This document shows, in pieces, positions 34,461-43,470 of a stretch of DNA of 64,000 bases (within the stretch, counting starts at the first letter, position 1; the number at the start of each line of letters is the position of its first letter). Source of the stretch: Bacillota bacterium (lineage in GTDB: Bacteria > Bacillota > Clostridia > Christensenellales > Christensenellaceae). The DNA is taken from the NCBI GenBank assembly GCA_023408315.1, contig JAEYKI010000008.1, forward strand, positions 1-64,000, written 5' to 3'. Under the pieces are notes generated by a model. The model did no database searches, was not told the DNA's origin, and saw nothing but the letters and a program-made list of their open reading frames with translations. The position numbers and the translations under genes are program-made.

Positions 34461-35768
34461 GTGGAACATCTTATATTTAACAGGGAAGCGGAGTGCGCCA
34501 ATCCCAAGGCGATGAGACAACTCCAGCTTGAACGCCTGAAAAAACAAGTGGAATACGCATACGAAAACATACCCCATTACAAAAAGAAATTCGACAGCAT
34601 CGGGCTGAAACCATCCCATATCCAGACGCTGAAAGATATAGAAAAAATTCCATATACAACAAAAGAAGACCTGCGCGAAAACTATCCCTACAGCATGTTT
34701 GCCGTGCCTATGCGGGACGTTATCCGCATCCACGCATCCTCCGGCACAACGGGCAACCCCACGGTTGTGGGTTATACCAAAAACGATATAGAAATGTGGA
34801 GCGAGCTTTGCGCGCGCTTTATATACGCCGCGGGCGCAAACCCGGACGACATTGCGCAGATTGCGTTTGGCTACGGCCTGTTCACCGGCGGATTCGGACT
34901 GCATTACGGCATGGAACGCGCGGGCATAGCGGTTATTCCCATTTCCGGCGGCAACACGGAACGCCAGTTTAAAATTATGCAGGATTTTAAATCCACCCTG
35001 CTCATTTGCACGCCTTCCTACGCGCTGTATATGGGCGAGATGACAAAGAAACTGGATATAGACATGAGCAAGATTAAGCTGCGCATCGGCCTGTTTGGCG
35101 GCGAAGGCCACACGGACGAGATGTGCAAGGAAATAGAAAAAGGCCTTGGCATCCTGGACACAGAGAACTACGGATTATCGGAGGTCATTGGCCCCGGTTT
35201 CTCCGGTGAGTGCTACGTGAAAAACGGCATGCACATTGCGGACGACCATTTTATCTCCGAGATCATAGACCCGGATACGGGCGAGGTGCTGCCCATGGGC
35301 GAGATTGGCGAGCTTGTGATTACCAGCCTTACCAAGGAAGCGCTGCCCATTATGCGTTACCGCACCAAGGACATCACCCAACTGTACGAAGGGCCCTGCG
35401 CCTGCGGCCGGACGAGCACCCGTATGCGCAAATGCATGGGCAGAACGGACGATATGCTGATCATCCGCGGGGTGAACGTGTTCCCCAGCCAGATCGAGTC
35501 CGTTTTGGTTGGCATGGAGGAGATCGGCCCCAACTACGAGATCGTGCTGTTTACAGAAAACTACATGGATAAACTGCAGGTGAAGGTGGAACTTGCGGAC
35601 GCAAGGTGCCTGGACAGTTTCGCCAACCTGGAGAGGCTGGAAGAAAAGATAAAGCACAACATATTCACCATGCTCAACATACACGTGGACGTCAAACTGG
35701 CGGAGCCTTATACCTTAAAGCGGTTTGAAGGCAAGGCCCAGCGCGTGACGGACATCCGCAAGAAATAG
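34461..35768 (+). CDS. paaK: phenylacetate-CoA ligase family protein (first copy)
   Basis: A 435-residue AMP-forming aryl-CoA ligase. The nucleotide motif 'IHASSGTTGNPTVVGYTKND', 'FGYGLFTGGFGLHYG', 'ENYGLSEVIGPG' and the C-terminal 'VFPSQIESVLVG' are typical of PaaK. The GTG at 34461 is chosen because GGAGGAAAG lies just before it; a TTG at 34440 overlaps that site. Next to iorAB it may work in reverse, making ATP and arylacetate from aryl-acetyl-CoA (inference). It is a diverged paralogue of the copy at 38149. Confidence 0.92.
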   Translation: MEHLIFNREAECANPKAMRQLQLERLKKQVEYAYENIPHYKKKFDSIGLKPSHIQTLKDIEKIPYTTKEDLRENYPYSMFAVPMRDVIRIHASSGTTGNPTVVGYTKNDIEMWSELCARFIYAAGANPDDIAQIAFGYGLFTGGFGLHYGMERAGIAVIPISGGNTERQFKIMQDFKSTLLICTPSYALYMGEMTKKLDIDMSKIKLRIGLFGGEGHTDEMCKEIEKGLGILDTENYGLSEVIGPGFSGECYVKNGMHIADDHFISEIIDPDTGEVLPMGEIGELVITSLTKEALPIMRYRTKDITQLYEGPCACGRTSTRMRKCMGRTDDMLIIRGVNVFPSQIESVLVGMEEIGPNYEIVLFTENYMDKLQVKVELADARCLDSFANLERLEEKIKHNIFTMLNIHVDVKLAEPYTLKRFEGKAQRVTDIRKK

Positions 35769-35772
35769 AGTT

Positions 35773-35795
35773 TTTTGAGGGCGCTGCCCTCAAAA
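35773..35795. terminator. perfect hairpin between paaK and iorA
   Basis: TTTTGAGGGC and GCCCTCAAAA form a perfect 10-base stem with a three-base loop, 5 bases after the paaK stop. Preceding Ts and following As make it symmetrical. It may be a weak terminator or a stability element within the operon, or a copy of a dispersed GGGCGCTGCCC repeat. Confidence 0.5.
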
Positions 35796-35826
35796 GAAAG
35801 ATAATCAAGTACATAACGGAGGACAG

Positions 35827-37554
35827 ATGAAACAGATACTGCTAGGAAACGAGGCTTTCGCGCGGGGCGCGTGGGAGGCGGGCGTACATGTCGCCACGGC
35901 CTATCCGGGAACGCCCAGCACGGAAATCACGGAAACGATATCCAAATATAAAGAAATATACAGCGAATGGTCGCCCAACGAGAAGGTGGCGCTGGAAGTC
36001 GCCATCGGCGCCAGTATCGGCGGGGCGCGGGCGCTTTGCTGCATGAAGCACGTGGGCCTGAACGTTGCGGCGGACCCGCTGATGACGGCGGCCTACACCG
36101 GCGTAAACGGCGGGCTGGTGATTATAGTGGCGGACGACCAGGGGATGCACAGCAGCCAGAACGAGCAGGACAGCCGCTACTGGGCGCGGTTTGGGAGCCT
36201 TCCCATGCTGGAGCCCGCAAGCAGCGCGGAAGCAAAAGACTTTATGGCGTATGCGTTTGATTTAAGCGAACAGTTTGATACGCCGGTGCTGGTGCGCACA
36301 TCCACTCGTATATCCCATTCCCGCGGGGTTGTGGAAACGGGTGAACGCAGGGAAGTGCCGGTAAAAGAATATACAAAAGACATCCGCAAATACGTAATGA
36401 TGCCCGGCATGGCAAGGGGCCGCCACTTGATCGTTGAAAAACGCACCAAGGACCTTGCCGCTCTGGCCGAAACCTACGAATTCAACCGCGTTGAGATGAA
36501 TTCCGAGGAGATTGGCGTTGTAACAAGCGGCATCTGCTACCAATACGTGAAGGAAGCGTTGCCGGATGCGTCCGTGCTCAAGCTTGGGTTGGTAAACCCT
36601 CTGCCCATGCAATTGATCGCGGATTTTGCAAAGAAAGTTAAAAAACTCTACATTATAGAAGAACTGGAGCCCATATTTGAGGAGCAGATCCGCGCGGCGG
36701 GCATCGCCTGCATTGGCAAGGAACTGTTTACACGCCAGGGCGAATACTCCGCCGCAATGCTCAAAGATAAGATTCTGGGGCAGAAGACGGAGAGCATCCA
36801 GACGGACCCGATTCCGCAAAGGCCGCCTGTGCTGTGCGCGGGCTGCCCGCACAGGGGCGTGTTCTATACCCTGAGCAAGTTAAAGCTCACCGCAATGGGA
36901 GACATCGGCTGCTACACGCTGGGCGTGCTGCCGCCCTTAAACGCGCTTGACGCGGTGGTGTGTATGGGCGCGTCCATCGGCATGGCCATGGGCTTTGAAA
37001 AGGCAAGGGGTACGGTCGCCGCGCGCAAAACCGTGGCGGTCATCGGCGACTCCACATTCATCCATTCCGGCATCACCGGCCTGGTGGACATGGTATACAA
37101 CGGCGGCACGGGCACCGTGCTGATACTGGACAATTCCACCACCGGCATGACGGGCCACCAGAACCACCCCGGCACGGGCAAACGCATCAGCGGCGAAGAA
37201 GCGCCGCAGCTTGACCTGGAAGCGCTGTGCAAAGCAGTGGGCGTGGAGCATATCGCGATAGCGGATCCGTTTGACCTCAAGGGGTTGGAGAAGATATTAA
37301 AAGAAGAAACCGCGCGGGAAGCGCTTTCGGTCATTATTGTGCGAAGGCCCTGCGAACTTCTGCCAGGCAGAACTTCCAAACCGGCGGTAACGATCATAGA
37401 ATGCAAAAACTGCGGCGTCTGCATGCGCATGGGATGCCCGGCGCTCATCAAGGGAGAGGCAGGGGTAGTTGTGGACGAAACACTGTGCACCGGCTGCGGC
37501 CTGTGCGTGCGCGTGTGCCCAACCGGCTGCATCAGGGAAGGCGGTGCAAAATGA
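35827..37554 (+). CDS. iorA: indolepyruvate:ferredoxin oxidoreductase, alpha subunit
   Basis: A 575-residue TPP enzyme that oxidatively decarboxylates aryl-pyruvates to aryl-acetyl-CoA and reduces ferredoxin. The N-terminal half is the pyrimidine-binding domain ('AYPGTPSTEITETI'), the C-terminal half binds TPP ('GDIGCYTLG', 'MGASIGMAMGF', 'VIGDSTFIHSGI'). The tail carries two [4Fe-4S] motifs, CKNCGVCMRMGCP and CTGCGLCVRVCP. GGAGG precedes the ATG. The stop overlaps iorB. Confidence 0.96.
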   Translation: MKQILLGNEAFARGAWEAGVHVATAYPGTPSTEITETISKYKEIYSEWSPNEKVALEVAIGASIGGARALCCMKHVGLNVAADPLMTAAYTGVNGGLVIIVADDQGMHSSQNEQDSRYWARFGSLPMLEPASSAEAKDFMAYAFDLSEQFDTPVLVRTSTRISHSRGVVETGERREVPVKEYTKDIRKYVMMPGMARGRHLIVEKRTKDLAALAETYEFNRVEMNSEEIGVVTSGICYQYVKEALPDASVLKLGLVNPLPMQLIADFAKKVKKLYIIEELEPIFEEQIRAAGIACIGKELFTRQGEYSAAMLKDKILGQKTESIQTDPIPQRPPVLCAGCPHRGVFYTLSKLKLTAMGDIGCYTLGVLPPLNALDAVVCMGASIGMAMGFEKARGTVAARKTVAVIGDSTFIHSGITGLVDMVYNGGTGTVLILDNSTTGMTGHQNHPGTGKRISGEEAPQLDLEALCKAVGVEHIAIADPFDLKGLEKILKEETAREALSVIIVRRPCELLPGRTSKPAVTIIECKNCGVCMRMGCPALIKGEAGVVVDETLCTGCGLCVRVCPTGCIREGGAK

Positions 37555-38123
37555 AAGACATCAATATCCTCATCGCGGGCGTAGGCGGGCAGGGGACTTT
37601 GCTGGCAAGCACCATATTGGGCCAGCTTGCGCTGGACGGCGGTTTTGACGTAAAACTCAGCGAGGTGCACGGCATGGCGCAGCGTGGCGGCAGCGTGGTT
37701 ACATACGCGCGCATTGGCCAAAAAGTGTATTCGCCATTGATAGACCTGGGCGGCGCGGACGTGCTGATCGCGTTTGAACTGCTGGAGGCGGAGCGCTGGC
37801 TGCCGTACGTAAAACAGGGCGGCGACGTATACGTCAACAGCCAGAAGATACTCCCCATGCCTGTGATCACGGGCGCGGAAATATACCCGGCAGATTTGCA
37901 GGGCAGGATTACAAAGCATTTCCCAAACGCGCGGTTTGTGGACGCGCTTGCGCTGGCCTGCCAGGCGGGCAGCTCCAAGGCCGTTAACACCGTAATGCTG
38001 GGCGTTCTCGCAAAAAGCCTTCCGTTCAGCCAGGAGGCGTGGCTTGCCGCCATGCAGAAAACAGTTAAAGAAAAATTTCTTGCTTTAAACACCAAGGCTT
38101 TTGAACTTGGGTTATCCATTTAA
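37551..38123 (+). CDS. iorB: indolepyruvate:ferredoxin oxidoreductase, beta subunit
   Basis: A 190-residue gamma-type 2-oxoacid oxidoreductase subunit: 'INILIAGVGGQGTLLASTIL' at the start, 'VHGMAQRGGSVVTYARIG' and 'ADVLIAFELLEAERWLPYV' follow the family order. The ATG at 37551 overlaps the iorA stop (ATGA). Partner of iorA; the two act as a complex in the cytosol. Confidence 0.95.
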   Translation: MKDINILIAGVGGQGTLLASTILGQLALDGGFDVKLSEVHGMAQRGGSVVTYARIGQKVYSPLIDLGGADVLIAFELLEAERWLPYVKQGGDVYVNSQKILPMPVITGAEIYPADLQGRITKHFPNARFVDALALACQAGSSKAVNTVMLGVLAKSLPFSQEAWLAAMQKTVKEKFLALNTKAFELGLSI

Positions 38124-38148
38124 ACAATAAAAGGAGGAAAATAAACGC

Positions 38149-39447
38149 GTGTACTGGAACGAACATATTGAATGCATGCCCAAAGAGCAGCTTAAAAAAT
38201 TGCAGGGCCAGCGGCTGCACGATACAGTGTACCGTGTGTACCAGAATGTGCCCTTCTACCGCAAAAAGATGCAGGAGGCTGGGATTGCTCCCGAGGACAT
38301 TCAGAGTATAGACGATATTGTAAAGCTGCCCTTTACCACCAAGGCGGATATGCGGGACAATTACCCCTACGGCTTGTTTGCTGCGCCCATGAGCGAGATC
38401 ATCCGCATCCACGCATCCTCCGGCACAACGGGCAAGCCAACGGTTGTGGGCTACACCAGGAATGATATTACCAACTGGGCGGAATGCTGCGCGCGCGCCC
38501 TTGTAGCGGCGGGCGGCAACAGCCATTCGGTGGTGCAGGTGGCCTATGGCTACGGCTTGTTTACAGGCGGACTTGGCATGCATTACGGCGTGGAGAAGCT
38601 GGGCGGATCGGTTATCCCTATCTCCGGTGGCAACACCAAGCGCCAGATTATGATTATGAAAGATTTTGGCTCCACCATTTTGTGCTGCACGCCTTCCTAC
38701 GCGCTGTACCTGGCGGAAGCGATCAAAGAGGAAGGAATTGACCCTTCTGAACTGAAGGTGGAATCCGCCATTCTGGGCGCGGAGCCCTGGAGCGAGGAGA
38801 TGCGCCGCGATATTCAGGACAAACTTGGCATTAAAGCGTTTGATATCTACGGGCTCAGCGAGATATCCGGCCCCGGCGTATCCTGCGAGTGCGAGCTCAG
38901 AAACGGCATGCACATCAATGAAGACGTGTTCTACCCGGAGATCATAGACCCCAACACGCTTAAGCCGGTGGAAGACGGGCAGCCCGGCGAACTGGTGTTT
39001 ACCACCATTTTAAAGGAAGGCATACCGCTCATCCGCTACCGCACGCGCGACATTACCATTTTGGATTCAAATCCGTGCGCCTGCGGGCGGACATCCCGCA
39101 AAATGCGCAAGGTAATGGGCCGCAGCGACGATATGCTCATCATCCGCGGGGTAAACGTATTCCCCACACAGATAGAATCCGTGCTGGATAAATTTAATGA
39201 GATTACGCTAAACTATGTGATAATCGTAACGCGCGAGAAATCCGTGGATAACCTGGAAGTAAAGGTGGAGCTTGCGGAGCAGCTGGCGTCCGACGAAATA
39301 AAGGAAATGGAACGGCTGCAGCACAGGATAGAGTCTGAAGTGCACGCGGTGTTGAATATCAATGTAAAGGTGACGCTTGTTGGGCCCAAAACCATTGAGC
39401 GGAGCGAAGGCAAGGCAAAGCGGGTTATAGACCTGCGCAAGATTTAA
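38149..39447 (+). CDS. paaK: phenylacetate-CoA ligase family protein (second copy)
   Basis: A 432-residue AMP-forming ligase starting at a GTG with AGGAGG 11 bases upstream. 'IHASSGTTGKPTVVGYTRND', 'YGYGLFTGGLGMHYG', 'YGLSEISGPG' and 'VNVFPTQIESVLDK' are clear. It shares the whole architecture with the copy at 34461 and probably arose by duplication around iorAB. The two may differ in aryl substrate (phenyl-, hydroxyphenyl- or indole-acetate). Confidence 0.93.
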   Translation: MYWNEHIECMPKEQLKKLQGQRLHDTVYRVYQNVPFYRKKMQEAGIAPEDIQSIDDIVKLPFTTKADMRDNYPYGLFAAPMSEIIRIHASSGTTGKPTVVGYTRNDITNWAECCARALVAAGGNSHSVVQVAYGYGLFTGGLGMHYGVEKLGGSVIPISGGNTKRQIMIMKDFGSTILCCTPSYALYLAEAIKEEGIDPSELKVESAILGAEPWSEEMRRDIQDKLGIKAFDIYGLSEISGPGVSCECELRNGMHINEDVFYPEIIDPNTLKPVEDGQPGELVFTTILKEGIPLIRYRTRDITILDSNPCACGRTSRKMRKVMGRSDDMLIIRGVNVFPTQIESVLDKFNEITLNYVIIVTREKSVDNLEVKVELAEQLASDEIKEMERLQHRIESEVHAVLNINVKVTLVGPKTIERSEGKAKRVIDLRKI

Positions 39448-39460
39448 GGAGGGAATAGGG

Positions 39461-39892
39461 ATGTTGATCAAACAGATTTCCGTATTTGTTGAGAACAGGC
39501 AGGGCAGGCTGCACATGCTCACAGAAGTGCTCGCAAAGGAAGGAATTGACCTGAAGGCCATGACCATCGCGGACACCACGGATTTTGGCATTATGCGCTG
39601 CATCGTGGCCGACCCGGAAAAAACGCTCAAGGTAATCCAGGCCAACAATTTCACCGCAACCATTACAGAGGTGGTGGCTGTGGAAGTGCCGGACGTGCCA
39701 GGCGGGCTTTCCAATGTTTTAAAGATACTGGACGAAGCTAACGTTAGCGTGGAATACCTGTATTCCTTTGTGCGTAAACATAAAGACAACGCCCTGATTA
39801 TCTTCCGTGTGGAGAATCCCCAGGACGCGGTTAAAATTCTTCAAGCCAAAGGCGCAACCGTATTGCCGGGGGAAGTATTATATAATTTGTAG
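39461..39892 (+). CDS. tandem ACT-domain protein
   Basis: A 143-residue protein of two ACT domains ('ISVFVENRQGRLHMLTEVLAKEGIDL' and 'VEVPDVPGGLSNVLKILDEANVSVEYLYSF') with no catalytic part. Such proteins bind amino acids and are repeatedly linked to ior/paaK genes, suggesting aromatic amino acid sensing. Starts 13 bases after paaK behind AAGGAGGGA, so it belongs to the same operon. Confidence 0.9.
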   Translation: MLIKQISVFVENRQGRLHMLTEVLAKEGIDLKAMTIADTTDFGIMRCIVADPEKTLKVIQANNFTATITEVVAVEVPDVPGGLSNVLKILDEANVSVEYLYSFVRKHKDNALIIFRVENPQDAVKILQAKGATVLPGEVLYNL

Positions 39893-39919
39893 ATCCGCAG
39901 GGGTCTCAAGGAGAAGGCT

Positions 39920-41050
39920 TTGTACAGGAACACATATGCGGAAGTCGATTTAAGCAGCATTGCACACAACATTCAGGTTATAAAATCGGTCTTGTCCGCA
40001 GATACAAAGATTATGGCGGTGGTCAAGGCAGACGCCTACGGGCACGGTATTGTGCCCGTATCCAAAGCGGCGCTCCGGGCCGGGGCAACCTGGCTTGCCA
40101 TTGCCCTGCCAGAGGAAGCCATTCCGCTGGTGGAAGAAAAAATAAGCTGCCCAATACTGGTTATGGGCAGGAGCAATAACTCTCAAAAAATGCTCGCGGT
40201 TACGCTGGGGCTGCGGCAGTGCGTATCGGACGCGAGTGAGATACAAGAGCTTGCACAGATTGCTCAGGAACAAAAAACACACGCGTTTGTGCATGTAAAG
40301 GTGGATACCGGCATGGGGCGCATAGGTGTGCGCTCAACCATTGAATTTATGCACATGATCGAGGCGTTCCGCAGCAACGATTCCGTAATTTTCGACGGGA
40401 TTTTTACTCATTTCGCCTGCAGCGACGACATGGATAAATGCTTCACACACGAACAGAATGACCTGTTTAAAAAATACGTGGATATTGCGCGCAAAAACGG
40501 ATTTTCACCCCTGGCGCACGCCTCCAGCAGCGCCGCGTCCATAGATCTGCCGGAGATGCAGTACGGCGCCATCCGGCTGGGCATTTCCATGTATGGGTAT
40601 TACCCGTCCTGCCATGTGTGCCGCGAGTTGGTGGGCCTTAAACCCGCCATGCAGGTGTACACGGAAATATGCCACTTAAAAGATATTAAGAAGGGCGACC
40701 CTGTGGGCTACGGCTCCACCTGGAAGGCACAGAAAAAAACAACGGTCGCAACCCTTCCCATCGGTTACGGAGACGGGTATAACAGGCTTTTATCCAACCG
40801 CGGCCAGGCGATTGTGATTGCGGGGGGCAAGCCGTATATGGTTCCGGTAATCGGCAGGGTGTGCATGGACCAGATTATGGTGGATGTTACCGGCATTCCC
40901 GCACGGTTGGGAGACCGTGTGATTGCCATGGGCAGCGTGGACGGTAAAAATGTGGACGCGGACGAAATTGCCCGTATCTGCGAAACCATTAGTTATGAAA
41001 TATTGCTCTCCTATACCGCACGTGTTCCGCGTGTGTATGTGGGGGCATAA
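39920..41050 (+). CDS. alr: alanine racemase
   Basis: A 376-residue PLP enzyme that makes D-alanine for the cell wall. The PLP lysine lies in 'AVVKADAYGHGIVP', 'VDTGMGRIG' and 'GIFTHFACSDD' follow, and the C-terminal tyrosine and substrate region is 'GRVCMDQIMVDVT'. The start is a TTG preceded by AAGGAG; no in-frame ATG close by fits. It is 27 bases after the ACT gene and may be co-transcribed. Confidence 0.95.
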   Translation: MYRNTYAEVDLSSIAHNIQVIKSVLSADTKIMAVVKADAYGHGIVPVSKAALRAGATWLAIALPEEAIPLVEEKISCPILVMGRSNNSQKMLAVTLGLRQCVSDASEIQELAQIAQEQKTHAFVHVKVDTGMGRIGVRSTIEFMHMIEAFRSNDSVIFDGIFTHFACSDDMDKCFTHEQNDLFKKYVDIARKNGFSPLAHASSSAASIDLPEMQYGAIRLGISMYGYYPSCHVCRELVGLKPAMQVYTEICHLKDIKKGDPVGYGSTWKAQKKTTVATLPIGYGDGYNRLLSNRGQAIVIAGGKPYMVPVIGRVCMDQIMVDVTGIPARLGDRVIAMGSVDGKNVDADEIARICETISYEILLSYTARVPRVYVGA

Positions 41051-41150
41051 TGGATTTGATTTTATCGCAGCCTTTTTAGTGTAACTTGGGTAACGGGAAA
41101 GGTTGCGCCAAAAATATTTTTATTTTTATATAGGTTTTCTTTTGTGGTGC

Positions 41151-41183
41151 CTTTCTTTTTTTAGAAAAGTGCCAAAAGAAAAA
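41151..41183. repeat. TTTCTTTT/AAAAG palindromic repeat copy
   Basis: CTTTCTTTTTTTAGAAAAG then GTGCCAAAAGAAAAAG lies just before the folate cyclo-ligase start. The core AGAAAAGTGCC(C)AAAAG is shared with the copy near 57491-57508, with one base difference. Confidence 0.5.
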
Positions 41184-41193
41184 GTGGAGGGGC

Positions 41194-41751
41194 ATGGACA
41201 AAGCAAAGGCCAGAGAACGGATGAAGGAGATGCGCGCGGCGCTCACTTCCAAGTATGTCAACGACAATTCCGAGCGTATATTTGAGCGGCTGACCGGATT
41301 GCCGGAACTGAAGGACGCTGGCAGCGTACTCATTTACAGCCATTTTGCAAACGAAGTAAAAACCGGCGGGCTGGCGGGCTGGCTTTTGTTTTACGGCAAG
41401 CAGGTGTTTTTGCCGGTGGTGGACGGAGACAAGCTCCTGGTTGCAAACATGAAATCCTCCGCGCTGGAATTGAACCATTTTGGCATCGCGCAGCCAAACA
41501 AGCACAAAGCGGCCATTGTTCCGGTGGAAGACATGGACGTGATTGTATGCCCCGGCCTGGCGTTTGACCGCAGCGGCAGCCGCATTGGCTTTGGCAAGGG
41601 GTATTACGACGGGTTGCTTGCGGGCGCGCGGGCCTTCAAGATCGGCCTTGCATACGATTTCCAGGTCATAGGCAAAATAGATGCAGAGGCGCACGATGTG
41701 CAGATGGACATGGTGGTAACGCCGCGGGAAGTGATCCGGAGGCAGGGTTGA
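41194..41751 (+). CDS. 5-formyltetrahydrofolate cyclo-ligase
   Basis: A 185-residue enzyme that converts 5-formyl-THF to 5,10-methenyl-THF with ATP. Signature 'RIGFGKGYYDGLLAG' and 'DVIVCPGLAFDRSG' are present; the basic N-terminal 'ARERMKEMRAAL' is typical. GTGGAGGGG precedes the ATG. Its stop overlaps the rsmD start. Confidence 0.94.
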   Translation: MDKAKARERMKEMRAALTSKYVNDNSERIFERLTGLPELKDAGSVLIYSHFANEVKTGGLAGWLLFYGKQVFLPVVDGDKLLVANMKSSALELNHFGIAQPNKHKAAIVPVEDMDVIVCPGLAFDRSGSRIGFGKGYYDGLLAGARAFKIGLAYDFQVIGKIDAEAHDVQMDMVVTPREVIRRQG

Positions 41752-42296
41752 TGCGCGTTATTGCGGGAGAAAAGCGCGGGACTATTCTGGTATCCCCGCC
41801 AAACAAGGACATACGCCCCACGCACGACATGGTGCGGGAAGCCATATTCGGCCGTTTGCAGTTTGCCATTCCCCAAAGCCGCGTGCTGGATCTGTTTGCG
41901 GGCAGCGGCGCGCTGGGTATAGAAGCGCTCAGCCGCGGAGCCGCCTACGCCGTGTTTGTGGACAAGAGCGAAGCAGCCATAGCCACGGTGCGCGCCAACG
42001 TGCAGAAGACTGGATACGCGGAAAAATGCGCTATATACAAAAATGGCTACGAAATTGCGCTGAAAATGTTTCATTTTGGCAGCAAATTTGATATAGTATT
42101 GTTAGACCCGCCGTATGCGGGCGGGCTTTATGAAAAAGCGCTCGCGGCCCTGGATGCCGCCGGGCTGCTGAATTCCGGCGCGGTACTGGTGCTGGAGAGC
42201 GGAGAACCCCTGGGGCCGCCTCCCGCGCCCTATACGCAAACGCAGGCCAAGAAATACGGCAAAACATACGTGACGTACCTGGAGTATAAAGAATGA
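41751..42296 (+). CDS. rsmD: 16S rRNA (guanine(966)-N(2))-methyltransferase
   Basis: A 181-residue SAM-dependent methyltransferase. It shows 'RVIAGEKRG' at the start, 'RPTHDMVREAIFGRL', the SAM motif 'VLDLFAGSGALGIEALSRG' and the catalytic 'VLLDPPYAGG'. The start overlaps the preceding stop (TGATG) and the stop overlaps coaD (ATGA). The rsmD-coaD pair is widely conserved (ylbH-ylbI in Bacillus). Confidence 0.95.
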   Translation: MRVIAGEKRGTILVSPPNKDIRPTHDMVREAIFGRLQFAIPQSRVLDLFAGSGALGIEALSRGAAYAVFVDKSEAAIATVRANVQKTGYAEKCAIYKNGYEIALKMFHFGSKFDIVLLDPPYAGGLYEKALAALDAAGLLNSGAVLVLESGEPLGPPPAPYTQTQAKKYGKTYVTYLEYKE

Positions 42297-42781
42297 ACAA
42301 ATGCGTCTATCCCGGAAGCTTTGACCCAATGACATACGGCCATTTGGATATAATAAATCGTTCCGCACGGTTGTTTGAGGAAGTGCATGTTGCGGTTTTA
42401 AACAACACAAGCAAAAGGTGCATGTTCAGCCTGGAGGAAAGGCTCCAAATGCTGAGCGATGAGACAGCGGGCATAAAAAACGTCCGCGTCCATTCTTTTG
42501 GCGGGCTGCTGGTGGATTTTCTGCGCGGGCAGGATATATCCATTGTGGTGCGCGGCGTGCGTAACCAGACGGACATGGACATGGAAGAAATGATGGCGAG
42601 CACCAACCGCATCCTGTATCCGGATATGGAAACAGTGCTGCTGGTGGCAAACCCAAAGCTGAACCATTTGAGTTCAAGCATCATCAAGGAACTCATTCGT
42701 CTGGGCGCCAACATTACCGGTTTTGTACCGCCTTCGGTTGTGCGGAAAATCAATGGGGGTAGCGGAAATGAAGATCAATGA
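42293..42781 (+). CDS. coaD: phosphopantetheine adenylyltransferase
   Basis: A 162-residue enzyme of coenzyme A synthesis (4'-phosphopantetheine to dephospho-CoA). The nucleotidyl transferase motifs 'VYPGSFDPMTYGHLDII' and 'LNHLSSSIIKEL' are complete, with 'VVRGVRNQTDMDMEEMM' between. Its 3' end overlaps the next start at 42768 by 14 bases. Confidence 0.97.
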   Translation: MNKCVYPGSFDPMTYGHLDIINRSARLFEEVHVAVLNNTSKRCMFSLEERLQMLSDETAGIKNVRVHSFGGLLVDFLRGQDISIVVRGVRNQTDMDMEEMMASTNRILYPDMETVLLVANPKLNHLSSSIIKELIRLGANITGFVPPSVVRKINGGSGNEDQ

Positions 42782-43229
42782 ACTGTTCGACGAGCTGCAG
42801 TCTGAAATAGACCGCAGCAAAACAGGCTTTGGGCGCAGAAAGCTGGACGCGCTGATTGTGGAAGACATTTTGAACGATATGCGCGAAGCGCTCACCAAGG
42901 AGCTGGAATCTGCGCGTAAGGTGATTGAAAACGAGCAGAGCATTATAGAAGCCGCCAAGAAAAAAGCGGCGGATATTCTGGACAATGTGGACGTGCGCCT
43001 GGGCGAACTGATAGAGGAGAACAAGGTAACGCAGCTTGCCTATGAAAAGGCGAACCATATCACGGACAACGCGAACAAGCAGGCGCGGGAGCTGAAATCC
43101 AACGCCATTAATTACGTGGTGGAAGTGCTGGACGATGTGCTTGGTTATTTGCAGGAATACACGGATATTGTGAACGAGAACAAATCCAACTTTGTGATTA
43201 AACGCGATAAAGACCAGGCGTCTTTTTAA
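42768..43229 (+). CDS. coiled-coil protein of unknown function downstream of coaD
   Basis: A 153-residue, highly charged, mostly helical protein with heptad-like Lys/Glu/Ala spacing over residues 35-110 and an 'YEKANHITDNANKQARELKSNA' stretch. It resembles V-ATPase subunit E-like/DivIVA-like coiled-coil proteins often found beside coaD and ylbJ in clostridia. The ATG at 42768 lies inside coaD after GGGGGTAGCGG. No catalytic motif. Confidence 0.8.
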   Translation: MKINELFDELQSEIDRSKTGFGRRKLDALIVEDILNDMREALTKELESARKVIENEQSIIEAAKKKAADILDNVDVRLGELIEENKVTQLAYEKANHITDNANKQARELKSNAINYVVEVLDDVLGYLQEYTDIVNENKSNFVIKRDKDQASF

Positions 43230-43349
43230 GGCGGTTCAATTAAACCAAATAAAATCTGCATTAAGATATTGAAGTTTAACCCTTTGCTAAAAAAAGCAGG
43301 GGGCTCTTTATTGTGCGGATCAATTCGTGTTTTGCCATAAAAGCAATCT

Positions 43350-43455
43350 TTAGTCAGCTTGCGCTGACAGCTCCTTTGGCAAAGGAGCCTGATAGCGCCA
43401 TATACGCCAAAGGCTTCCTTTTGGAAAGGAGGTGGCGCGCAGCGCCGGAGGATTG
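43350..43455. repeat. miniature interspersed repeat (MITE-like)
   Basis: A compact array of stems: GTCAGC/GCTGAC, CTCCTTT/AAAGGAG, CCTTTTGG-AAAGGAGG, and GGCGC/GCGCC. Right and left halves mirror each other (GCTCCTTTGGCAAAGGAGCC ... CTTCCTTTTGGAAAGGAGG). It fills the gap between the coiled-coil gene and the 3' end of ylbJ and encodes nothing. Confidence 0.7.
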
Positions 43456-43470
43456 AAAGTTGAAAACCAC

